Source: Lachnospiraceae bacterium
Lineage (GTDB): Bacteria > Bacillota > Clostridia > Lachnospirales > Lachnospiraceae
DNA length: 64,000 nt
Direction of reading: 5' to 3'
Assembly: GCA_015058015.1 (NCBI GenBank)
Contig: SVDM01000002.1
Span: forward strand, 93,827 to 157,826
Shown here: positions 15,319 through 22,530 of the stretch, one piece after another
Layout: each line of letters starts with the position of its first letter
Position numbering within the stretch: the first letter of the stretch is position 1
Made by a program: the position numbers and the translations under genes
The notes under the pieces: model-generated
Database searches by the model: none
The model's input: the letters and a program-made list of their open reading frames with translations, nothing else
What the model was told of the DNA's origin: nothing

Positions 15319-17673
15319 TGTTGTTCTCCTTTCATCTTTTTGTTCTATATTGTTATCCGACATTATAACCGGATTAGTAACCGCGTTTCTTCTCGGCCTG
15401 TCATGAGAGCTGTCGAATACAGCGAAAAGATTTAGTCTTAAAGCATTCATGCATACCGTAAAGCTTGATAAGCTCATAGCTGCCGCACCAATCATGGGGT
15501 TCATCTTCCAGATGAACAGTCCCGCCGCAAGAGGGATACATATCAGGTTGTAGAAGAAGGCCCAGAAAAGGTTCTCATGGATATTTCTTAAAGTTGCCCT
15601 TGAAAGCCTGATGGCTGCTGCCACATCCATAAGGGAGCTGTTCATAAGAACTACGTCTGCCGAATCAATGGCTACGTCTGTTCCTGCACCGATGGCGATT
15701 CCTATATCTGCTCTTGTAAGGGCAGGGGCATCATTTATTCCATCACCTACCATGGCTACCTTGCCACTTTCCTGCAAGGTTCTTATTACGGCTTCCTTGC
15801 CGTCCGGAAGAACGCCTGCCACTACTTCATCCACACCTGCAACAGCGCCTATGGCTCTGGCTGTGCGCTCGTTATCACCTGTAAGCATTACTACCCGAAG
15901 TCCCTGTTTTTGCAGCTGCTTAATGGCTTCTGCCGAGTCTTCCTTAATAGCATCCGCCACTGCTATGATTCCAAGTAAGCTTCCCTCTTCTTCGAAGAAC
16001 AGCGGGGTCTTACCCTCTTCTGATAGTCTACGGGAAATATCTTCGAAATCTGCACCTACCTGTACAAGGCTTCTTATATACTTGCCGCTTCCACCGTGAA
16101 GTCGCTTGCCTTCAAGAACTGCTGTAAGCCCGTTACCGGGTAAAGCCGTAAAGTCTGTTACTTCGGCAGCTGTCAAATCTTTCTTATCAGCTTCCGCCAC
16201 AATGGCTCTTGCCAGGGGATGCTCGCTTTTTTGTTCTAAGCTTAAGGCTTTGCGGAAAAGTTCGTCCTCCGCATGGCCTGCCGCCGGGATAATATCTGTT
16301 ACCACAGGCTCACCGGTTGTGATGGTTCCGGTCTTATCAAGTGCTACTATCTGAATATGGCCGGCACTCTCTAAAGCCTCACTGGTCTTAAACAGTATCC
16401 CGTTTTTTGCTCCCATTCCATTACCAACCATAATGGCAACGGGGGTTGCAAGTCCCAGAGCACATGGACAGGATATAACAAGAACCGAGATTCCTCTTGC
16501 AAGAGCAAAGCTTACACTCTCTCCTGCTATCAACCAGCCTGCTATAACTATAAGTGTAATTCCTATAACAACGGGAACAAATACTCCCGAAACTTTGTCT
16601 GCAATCTTGGCGATGGGGGCTTTGGTGGCCGCCGCATCGGATACCATATGTATTATCTGGGCCAGTGTGGTGTCCTGACCTACCCTTGTGGCCCGGCACT
16701 TCATGTAGCCTGAAGTATTAATGGTAGCAGCGCTTACCTTATCCCCTTCCGCCTTATCCACAGGGATTGATTCCCCTGTAAGGGCGGATTCATTAACCGC
16801 ACTGTTTCCTTCAATAACTACACCGTCCACCGGTATAGAATCCCCGGGGCGAACTATGAAGACATCACCCACTGTTACTTCATCTATGGGAACCTCCACC
16901 TCTTGTCCGTCGCGGAATAGTACTGCCGTCTTGGGTGCTAACTTCATCAGGCTCTTTAGCGCATCTGTGGTACGACCCTTTGACATGGCTTCAAGCATCT
17001 TACCTACAGTTATGAGAGCCGGTATCATGGCTGCCGCCTCGAAGTAGAGCTCATTATGATATATATGCATCAGCTCCATGTTGGGCGTTCCTGTGGTAAT
17101 CATACCGCACATTTCAAAGAATACAAAAAGGCTCCATCCAAAGGAAACGGATGATCCGAGAGCTACCAATGTGTCCATGTTCGGGGCTCTATGTATAAGG
17201 GATGTAAATCCGCTGGTGAAGAACTTTCCGTTTATTATCATTACTATGGCCGAGAGTATCATCTGGGTTAGGGTAAGTCCTAAGTGATTGTGCTTAAAAT
17301 ACTCCGGCAGGGGCCAGCCAAGCATATTGGCTCCCATGGTTATATACATAAGGGCCAGCACAAAAACTATTGATGCTATGAGGCGCTTGCGAAGCTTGGG
17401 GGTCTCGCGGTCTTTTAATGCATCCTCTTCTGCCGCAAAGGTACTGCTTCCCGCCGTCTGTGTGCTCTTTTCTGCGCCTTTTATACTGGCACCATATCCT
17501 GCATTCTCAACAGCTCTTATTATATCTGCTGCGGACGCATCTCCTTCTACTCCCATGGAGTTGGTAAGGAGGCTGACAGATACATTACTTACACCTTCTA
17601 CATTGGACACTGCTTTTTCAACTCTGGCCTGGCATGCTGCGCAGGTCATTCCCGTTACTATGTATTGTTCCAT
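15106..17673 (-). CDS. copA: copper P1B-type ATPase CopA with C-terminal CopZ-like domain
   Basis: CopA exports Cu(I) across the membrane using ATP. In order: N-terminal heavy-metal-associated domain with Cys11-Ala-Ala-Cys14; membrane helices from about residue 97; actuator motif Thr-Gly-Glu-Ser (299-302); ion-site Cys402-Pro-Cys404; phosphorylation motif Asp446-Lys-Thr-Gly-Thr; Ser-Glu-His-Pro in the nucleotide domain; and Gly-Asp-Gly-Ile-Asn-Asp-Ala near residue 640. After the last helices a ~40-residue linker leads to a second metal-binding domain (786-855) with Cys797-Gly-His-Cys800. This tail looks like a complete CopZ chaperone and has its own ribosome site and ATG. It lies downstream of csoR in the same transcript and is controlled by the CsoR boxes. 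Identification is confident. Confidence 0.95.
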   Translation of the reverse strand: MEQYIVTGMTCAACQARVEKAVSNVEGVSNVSVSLLTNSMGVEGDASAADIIRAVENAGYGASIKGAEKSTQTAGSSTFAAEEDALKDRETPKLRKRLIASIVFVLALMYITMGANMLGWPLPEYFKHNHLGLTLTQMILSAIVMIINGKFFTSGFTSLIHRAPNMDTLVALGSSVSFGWSLFVFFEMCGMITTGTPNMELMHIYHNELYFEAAAMIPALITVGKMLEAMSKGRTTDALKSLMKLAPKTAVLFRDGQEVEVPIDEVTVGDVFIVRPGDSIPVDGVVIEGNSAVNESALTGESIPVDKAEGDKVSAATINTSGYMKCRATRVGQDTTLAQIIHMVSDAAATKAPIAKIADKVSGVFVPVVIGITLIVIAGWLIAGESVSFALARGISVLVISCPCALGLATPVAIMVGNGMGAKNGILFKTSEALESAGHIQIVALDKTGTITTGEPVVTDIIPAAGHAEDELFRKALSLEQKSEHPLARAIVAEADKKDLTAAEVTDFTALPGNGLTAVLEGKRLHGGSGKYIRSLVQVGADFEDISRRLSEEGKTPLFFEEEGSLLGIIAVADAIKEDSAEAIKQLQKQGLRVVMLTGDNERTARAIGAVAGVDEVVAGVLPDGKEAVIRTLQESGKVAMVGDGINDAPALTRADIGIAIGAGTDVAIDSADVVLMNSSLMDVAAAIRLSRATLRNIHENLFWAFFYNLICIPLAAGLFIWKMNPMIGAAAMSLSSFTVCMNALRLNLFAVFDSSHDRPRRNAVTNPVIMSDNNIEQKDERRTTMTATVKIEGMMCGHCEAHVKKAMEALPFVSEATASHEAGTAVLTLSGDLDEAAVKAAVESCDYKFLGIEK

Positions 17674-17697
17674 GTTTCACCACCTGTTTCTTCAATC

Positions 17698-18042
17698 CTA
17701 CTTCATTAACTTCTGTATTACCTTAACGAATTCATCTATGGCTCCTTCGTCTCCCGCCTTAATATCTTCCGATACGCAGCTTCTTATATGACAAGCCAAT
17801 AGTTCTTTATTAAAACTGTTAAGGGCTGCCGTTACCGCCGATACCTGTATCAGTATCTCCGGGCAGTAGGCGTCGTTTTCTATCATGTTCTGTATTCCGC
17901 GGATTTGACCTTCCGCCATGCGAAGTCTTTTTATAAGTGCCTTCTGTTCTGCTTCGCTTCGCTCTTTCTTTCGCTCGCAGCAGCTGTGGCAAACCATATC
18001 CTGTTCCCTTTCCTTATTGGCTTTTGTATCCTTCTTCGCCAT
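17698..18042 (-). CDS. csoR: CsoR-family copper-sensing repressor
   Basis: CsoR is an all-helical tetrameric repressor released from DNA by Cu(I). The 114-residue protein has the family core (Arg-Leu-Arg-Met-Ala-Glu-Gly-Gln-Ile-Arg-Gly-Ile) and the three copper ligands Cys (Asp-Ala-Tyr-Cys), His and Cys (Cys-His-Ile-Arg-Ser-Cys, His four residues before Cys). The N-terminal tail adds a Cys-His-Ser-Cys-Cys cluster before the core. I use ATG 18042, preceded by GGAAGGTGG; an upstream extension to 18111 would run into the operator. The next gene, copA, starts 24 nt downstream. Autoregulation through two palindromic boxes overlapping the promoter is expected. Confidence 0.92.
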   Translation of the reverse strand: MAKKDTKANKEREQDMVCHSCCERKKERSEAEQKALIKRLRMAEGQIRGIQNMIENDAYCPEILIQVSAVTAALNSFNKELLACHIRSCVSEDIKAGDEGAIDEFVKVIQKLMK

Positions 18043-18072
18043 ATTATCCACCTTCCCAATCAAATCAAACAG

Positions 18073-18090
18073 TATACCCCCTGGGGGTGT
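18073..18090 (-). promoter_or_regulatory. CsoR operator, downstream box
   Basis: TATACCCCC-T-GGGGGTGT, an almost perfect palindrome with G-tract/C-tract centre as in known CsoR sites, lies over the predicted transcription start region. Confidence 0.7.
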
Positions 18091-18102
18091 CTTTCTGACA
18101 TA

Positions 18103-18131
18103 ATAATACACCCCAGGGGGGTGTATGTCAA
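18103..18131 (-). promoter_or_regulatory. csoR-copA promoter with CsoR box in the spacer
   Basis: Minus strand: TTGACA (18126-18131), 17-bp spacer, TATTAT (18103-18108). A perfect palindrome with 9-bp arms ATACACCCC/GGGGTGTAT (18106-18126) fills the spacer, so bound CsoR would exclude RNA polymerase. Confidence 0.8.
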
Positions 18132-18150
18132 TAAGTTTTATTAAAGAATC

Positions 18151-18654
18151 TCAGACTATATCAAGTCCTACTTCTTTAACCAGCTCTACGTCTTTGATTC
18201 CATAGAAGCTCTCAGCCATGGTTTTAATGTAGCCAAAGCCATATTCTTCCGGCACGAAGTTGCCGCCGGCGGTCATTACGTAATATAGCTTCTTTGCCTT
18301 GCATAAACCTTGGGGGATTCCTTCCGGTGAATACTTAAAGGTTAAACCCACTACGTTAATATGCTCTATATACTGTTTGATGGTGGCCGGAAATGAGAGG
18401 TCCCAGTAGGGTGCTGCCATAACGATTGTATCCGCTGCGGCAAACTGCTTGGCAAGGTCAAAGTAGGAGTCTGTGAAGTCTCCTTTTTCGATGCACTCAT
18501 CACGCCATTTAAGAAAATCCTCTGTGGTATCAGGGAATTTCACCTCGTAGACCTTCAATTCTTCTCTGTCACCTTCAAGGTCTTTCATCACCTTTTCTGC
18601 AAGTTTTCTTGTTCTTGACTCCGCCCTTACACAGGCATTTACAAACAAAATCAT
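18151..18654 (-). CDS. flavodoxin-fold NAD(P)H-dependent oxidoreductase
   Basis: A 167-residue protein of the NAD(P)H:quinone reductase/azoreductase fold that binds FMN. The N-terminus (Met-Ile-Leu-Phe-Val-Asn-Ala-Cys-Val-Arg) is the phosphate-binding start of the fold. Met-Ala-Ala-Pro-Tyr-Trp-Asp-Leu-Ser-Phe-Pro-Ala-Thr-Ile-Lys-Gln-Tyr-Ile-Glu-His (about 78-97) is the isoalloxazine-binding segment of AzoR-like proteins, and Thr-Ala-Gly-Gly-Asn (128-132) another flavin contact. It sits 21 nt downstream of the small membrane protein gene and ends just before the copper operator. Physiological substrate unknown (quinone or azo compound reduction in relatives). Confidence 0.82.
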   Translation of the reverse strand: MILFVNACVRAESRTRKLAEKVMKDLEGDREELKVYEVKFPDTTEDFLKWRDECIEKGDFTDSYFDLAKQFAAADTIVMAAPYWDLSFPATIKQYIEHINVVGLTFKYSPEGIPQGLCKAKKLYYVMTAGGNFVPEEYGFGYIKTMAESFYGIKDVELVKEVGLDIV

Positions 18655-18675
18655 ATCATTTCACCTCACAAAACG

Positions 18676-18984
18676 TTAAGTCATAAGAATGGCCAAAAGC
18701 ATCAGGAAAAAGATACAGAATACAAGCCCCAGAGCACATATCATAAATCCTACGGCCCACAATGCCGGATGCTTATTAATCTCTCTCCTGTTAATAATTG
18801 CTGCTATTGTGCCAATAAGGCAAAACAGCGGTATCGTGTATATAACCACGTTTAAGAACAGTGGTGCACTGTTGGCACTCCATACATATATCACAAAAGA
18901 AAGCCCCGCTAATATACCGCATACTATGGGAAGGTACAGGGCCATCTTTTTCTTCGAAAGGGCCTTACTGTCCGTATTACTCAT
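18676..18984 (-). CDS. hypothetical three-TM membrane protein
   Basis: A 102-residue protein with a polar N-terminus and three hydrophobic helices at roughly residues 15-35, 43-62 and 75-98, the last rich in Leu, Phe and Ile. No known motif is seen. I choose ATG 18984, preceded at 6 nt by GGAGGAG; the ATG five codons upstream would contain that ribosome site. It lies between the HD hydrolase (43 nt) and the oxidoreductase (21 nt) on the same strand, so the three are probably one transcript. Function unknown. Confidence 0.65.
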   Translation of the reverse strand: MSNTDSKALSKKKMALYLPIVCGILAGLSFVIYVWSANSAPLFLNVVIYTIPLFCLIGTIAAIINRREINKHPALWAVGFMICALGLVFCIFFLMLLAILMT

Positions 18985-19027
18985 AAGTTTCTCCTCCAAA
19001 TACAGATTCTTGTATCATTATACTATA

Positions 19028-19618
19028 TCAGGCCTTTTTCAAACTACCTCTTTCAATATTTTTCTTTAATATAGCGTCTGTCACCTCGAAGATTTTCTCG
19101 GATCCCAGCTTGTTCTTTCTCTGTCTGTTATATACCACATCAGATCCCACACCATGTTCTATCCAATCTCCTCCTTCGTTACTGTCATTAAGAAGAAGCG
19201 GCTGGAAATTATCCATAGTATGAGCAAATTTCGCCTCCGGTGTCTCATAAGCCTCAAACTCATCAAATATTGCAGTAAGTTCTTTCCTTTGGTCCTCCGG
19301 AAGCAGGGAAAAGATACGCTCTTTGGCAGCATCCTCACGCTCTTTCTGGGTGGCCAAAGCCTCCTTGTCATAGGCATAGGTATCCCCTGCATCAATCTCC
19401 ACGATGTCGTGAATAAGGCACATAATCATTACCCTTGAAATATCAATGGGCTCATTGGAATACTCCTTAAGGAGGTAGGCCATAATAGCCATATGCCATG
19501 CGTGTTCGGCATCATTCTCATTCCTTCCGTGACCTGACAGGTGAGTCTGTCTATAGACATTCTTCTCCTTATCAATCTCCAAAGAAAAGGCAATTTGTTG
19601 TTCCATTCTTTTATCCAT
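19028..19618 (-). CDS. HD-domain phosphohydrolase (YfbR/HDDC2-like)
   Basis: A 196-residue HD-superfamily protein resembling 5'-deoxynucleotidases of the YfbR/HDDC2 type. The metal-site pattern is visible: Arg-Asn-Glu-Asn-Asp-Ala-Glu-His (about residues 32-39), His-Asp (70-71) in Cys-Leu-Ile-His-Asp-Ile-Val-Glu-Ile-Asp-Ala-Gly-Asp, and a distal Asp in His-Thr-Met-Asp-Asn-Phe-Gln-Pro (about 133-140). It likely dephosphorylates (deoxy)nucleoside monophosphates, but the substrate is inferred from the family. GGAGA precedes the ATG. It follows the permease-kinase gene by 34 nt and may be its cotranscribed neighbour without functional link. Confidence 0.82.
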   Translation of the reverse strand: MDKRMEQQIAFSLEIDKEKNVYRQTHLSGHGRNENDAEHAWHMAIMAYLLKEYSNEPIDISRVMIMCLIHDIVEIDAGDTYAYDKEALATQKEREDAAKERIFSLLPEDQRKELTAIFDEFEAYETPEAKFAHTMDNFQPLLLNDSNEGGDWIEHGVGSDVVYNRQRKNKLGSEKIFEVTDAILKKNIERGSLKKA

Positions 19619-19652
19619 AACTATTCTCCAATAACTCTTTTATTGAATGCCA

Positions 19653-22514
19653 TTATACGTCTTTTATTACTAAACCCGCAATAGTTTCTATCATTTTTTC
19701 ACGGTCAATGGGCTTAGCCAGATGCCCATTCATTCCGGCGTTCAATGCCTCTTTAATATCCTCCTCGAAGGCATTGGCTGTAATGGCTATAATGGGAATC
19801 CTGCTCTTATCCTTATCCGGCAGATTCCTTATTGCTTCGGCAGCCTCGTATCCGTTCATATTAGGCATCTGTACATCCATAAGGACAACATCATAGAAAC
19901 CGGCATCAGAATCTCTTACCATTTCCACAGCAATCTTGCCGTCTTCCGCCTCATCCACCACAAAGCCGTACATTTCTAGGAGAACTCTTGCCAGTTCCCT
20001 GTTAATTACCATATCGTCTGCCAAAAGCACTCTCTTTCCTTCAAAAGATTTTGCCAGGGAAGCTATCTTCTCCTCCTCGGATATATTCTCATCATCTTTA
20101 CAATAATTGTAGATAGATTCTATATCTCCTTTTATAACGGGTAGTGACACGTTAACCACAAACTCCGTTCCCTCTCCGGGAGCGGTCTTTACGGAAATAT
20201 CACCGCCCATCATATCCACAATGCGCTTGGTTATGGCCATTCCAAGGCCTGTACCCTGTACCTCGTTAACCGATTCCTTCTTCTCTCTCTCAAAGGCTTC
20301 AAAGATTCTGGTTGCAAACTCTTCCGTCATACCTATTCCATTGTCTGATACAACAAACCGGTAACTGGAAAGGCCGTTGGTTTCTTCTCCTTCCTGGGTT
20401 ACGCGTACTGTAATTCTTCCTCCCTCGGGAGTATATTTAATAGCATTGGAGATAAGGTTTAACATAGCCTGATTAAGCCTTAGTCTGTCACACCAAACAT
20501 TCTCATCATAAATGCACAGGCTCATTATTAGTTCCTGTTTCTTTGCCTCTATCTGCCCTATTACTATAGTTTTTATGTTTTTCATAGCATCTGACAGATT
20601 GACAGGTTCCGGAACAAGTTCTACTTTACCGCTTTCTATCCGGCTCATATCAAGGACATCATTGATAAGGGACAGCAGGTGAGCTCCGGAAGCCTTTATC
20701 TTTTCTAAGTAGGCCTTCACGCTTTCCTCATCCGAAGGGTTGATAAGTGCCAGGTCGGTGAATCCCACTATGGCATTCATGGGAGTTCTGATATCGTGGG
20801 ACATGTTGGACAAAAACTGAGTCTTGGCCTTGTTTTGTGCCGCTACCACTGCAATCTCATTGTCTAATTCCCTCTCTCTTTTCAGCATAATAGAGAATAA
20901 CTTAAAGAGAATAATCATAGCTACTCCCACAATCAAAAGCTGTACAAGACTGCTTAATATTATGGGTACATCAAGAAGGACTGCGCTTTCTTGGAAGAGA
21001 ATGTCTACTTTCTCGGCAAGCTCCAATCTTGCCCATACATTGATGGAAAAGAATAGCACAAACAATGTTACCATCCACATAATGGTTGATTTGCCATAGC
21101 GATGAGCCCTGTCTTTTTTAAAGATACGCCAATAGAATACAAGTCCTAAGAAGCTCCATCCCGCCAGAATCAGATATGACTCCTTAGCCAGAATGTTCTC
21201 GGTAAACAGATTGGGCAACAAGAGTCCCCCTACCACAAACACTGCAGATATGACCCCGCATACTCCGCTTACCTGAGCCCCCGGAATGGTTTTTTTTCGA
21301 GCGCTTAATACGGCGCACACGGCTATGTAAGTGTAGACAATAACTGTGGCAACCGTTGATACATCCGCGGTCCAGCCTATAACTGTCCTTCCAAGAAAGG
21401 GAATGGGGGTTGAAATAAGAAGAATCAAATAACCTGCCTTTACAGGAACTCCATTAGCATATCTTTCCGCAAATGTTCTTGGAAGAATGTCCTCTTGTGC
21501 CATAATTCGAATAATCCTTATGATTGCGCGGAAAAAGCCCAGAACACCGGTAACCAGTGCTGAGAATACCATTATTCCGAATACTGCAAGTCCTCCATTG
21601 CCCAACAGGGTTTTTACATTATAGATTACGGGAATGGCTTCCAATCCCGTCAGATTATTGAGATCCGCCACATATTCACTCCAGTTTTCGTAATTGGGCG
21701 GATAATTGCAACTCCCTATTAGAGTCATAAATATATATACCATCATTCCGGCGACTACTGCCAGTGCTGCCATGGTAAATACTTTTCCCGTATTTATCTT
21801 TGCCTCCGGCACGGAGTGGGCAACAGTCTCAAAACCTACAAACATCCAGGGACCCAGTAATACCACACTTGTTATCTGAGTGACAACACTCCCCCCTTCT
21901 GCAAAGGGAGGGGTAAACATGACGTCAAAGCCGGTCTTTGCCACTATCCCGAAGAATAATACTAAAACGGATAAGAATAAGGCTGTTGCAAAAAATATGC
22001 GAAGCACATTAGCCAGCCTTTTACCGTAACAGGTTATCATTCCGAATAACCACATAATTCCCAGAGTTATAACTATCTCTCCGAGATATACGTCGTAGCC
22101 GGCAACCTGATAATGAAATCCCCACGCAAAAGCGCTACCGAAGAAATATCTGCCGATAACTGCAAAGGCAGTGGCATTGGCCCAGAAAATAGATATGTAT
22201 GTGAGAACAAGAGACCAACCTGCAAGAAAGCCGTGATCCTCTCCAAGAACTGTTTTTGTAAAATAGTATGATCCTTCAGCCTCCGGATACATCCTTGCCA
22301 AAAAAGAATAGTTATAACAGACAATAAGTATAAGTATTGCTGAAATAATTATCCCAATGGTGCTACCCAATGGCCCTGCTTTGGGTAAAAATGTAGTTCC
22401 GGGCATCAGAACAGAGCCCCATCCTATAACGCAGCCAAAAGCCAGCGCCCAGATGGATTTGCCGGACAGGTATTTTCTATCCACTCCAGATGACGATTCC
22501 ATAGAACTGTTCAT
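19653..22514 (-). CDS. APC amino-acid-permease / hybrid histidine kinase fusion
   Basis: This 953-residue protein joins a whole transporter-like module to a kinase. Residues ~15-465 resemble the APC superfamily (Gly-Trp-Gly-Ser-Val-Leu-Met-Pro-Gly in helix 1 and about 12 helices). Two further helices (~475-495 and 515-545) lead to a HisKA domain with phospho-accepting His573 in Asn-Met-Ser-His-Asp-Ile-Arg-Thr-Pro, an HATPase domain (N box Asn690, Asp-Asn-Gly-Ile-Gly 724-728, Gly-Thr-Gly-Leu-Gly 754-758) and a receiver domain (Asp833-834, phospho-acceptor Asp880, Lys934). No Hpt or output domain follows, so it must pass phosphate to another protein. It may sense or carry an amino acid or peptide-derived amine. 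It begins 16 nt after the NHLM ABC gene and closes that gene series. Start has GGGGGAG upstream. Confidence 0.9.
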   Translation of the reverse strand: MNSSMESSSGVDRKYLSGKSIWALAFGCVIGWGSVLMPGTTFLPKAGPLGSTIGIIISAILILIVCYNYSFLARMYPEAEGSYYFTKTVLGEDHGFLAGWSLVLTYISIFWANATAFAVIGRYFFGSAFAWGFHYQVAGYDVYLGEIVITLGIMWLFGMITCYGKRLANVLRIFFATALFLSVLVLFFGIVAKTGFDVMFTPPFAEGGSVVTQITSVVLLGPWMFVGFETVAHSVPEAKINTGKVFTMAALAVVAGMMVYIFMTLIGSCNYPPNYENWSEYVADLNNLTGLEAIPVIYNVKTLLGNGGLAVFGIMVFSALVTGVLGFFRAIIRIIRIMAQEDILPRTFAERYANGVPVKAGYLILLISTPIPFLGRTVIGWTADVSTVATVIVYTYIAVCAVLSARKKTIPGAQVSGVCGVISAVFVVGGLLLPNLFTENILAKESYLILAGWSFLGLVFYWRIFKKDRAHRYGKSTIMWMVTLFVLFFSINVWARLELAEKVDILFQESAVLLDVPIILSSLVQLLIVGVAMIILFKLFSIMLKRERELDNEIAVVAAQNKAKTQFLSNMSHDIRTPMNAIVGFTDLALINPSDEESVKAYLEKIKASGAHLLSLINDVLDMSRIESGKVELVPEPVNLSDAMKNIKTIVIGQIEAKKQELIMSLCIYDENVWCDRLRLNQAMLNLISNAIKYTPEGGRITVRVTQEGEETNGLSSYRFVVSDNGIGMTEEFATRIFEAFEREKKESVNEVQGTGLGMAITKRIVDMMGGDISVKTAPGEGTEFVVNVSLPVIKGDIESIYNYCKDDENISEEEKIASLAKSFEGKRVLLADDMVINRELARVLLEMYGFVVDEAEDGKIAVEMVRDSDAGFYDVVLMDVQMPNMNGYEAAEAIRNLPDKDKSRIPIIAITANAFEEDIKEALNAGMNGHLAKPIDREKMIETIAGLVIKDV

Positions 22515-22530
22515 ATTCTCCCCCTGTGGC

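Noticed and set aside
15611-17047. Several long plus-strand open frames opposite copA
   Set aside because: Low-complexity Ser/Thr/Ala translations with no ribosome sites; explained by the codon pattern of copA on the other strand.
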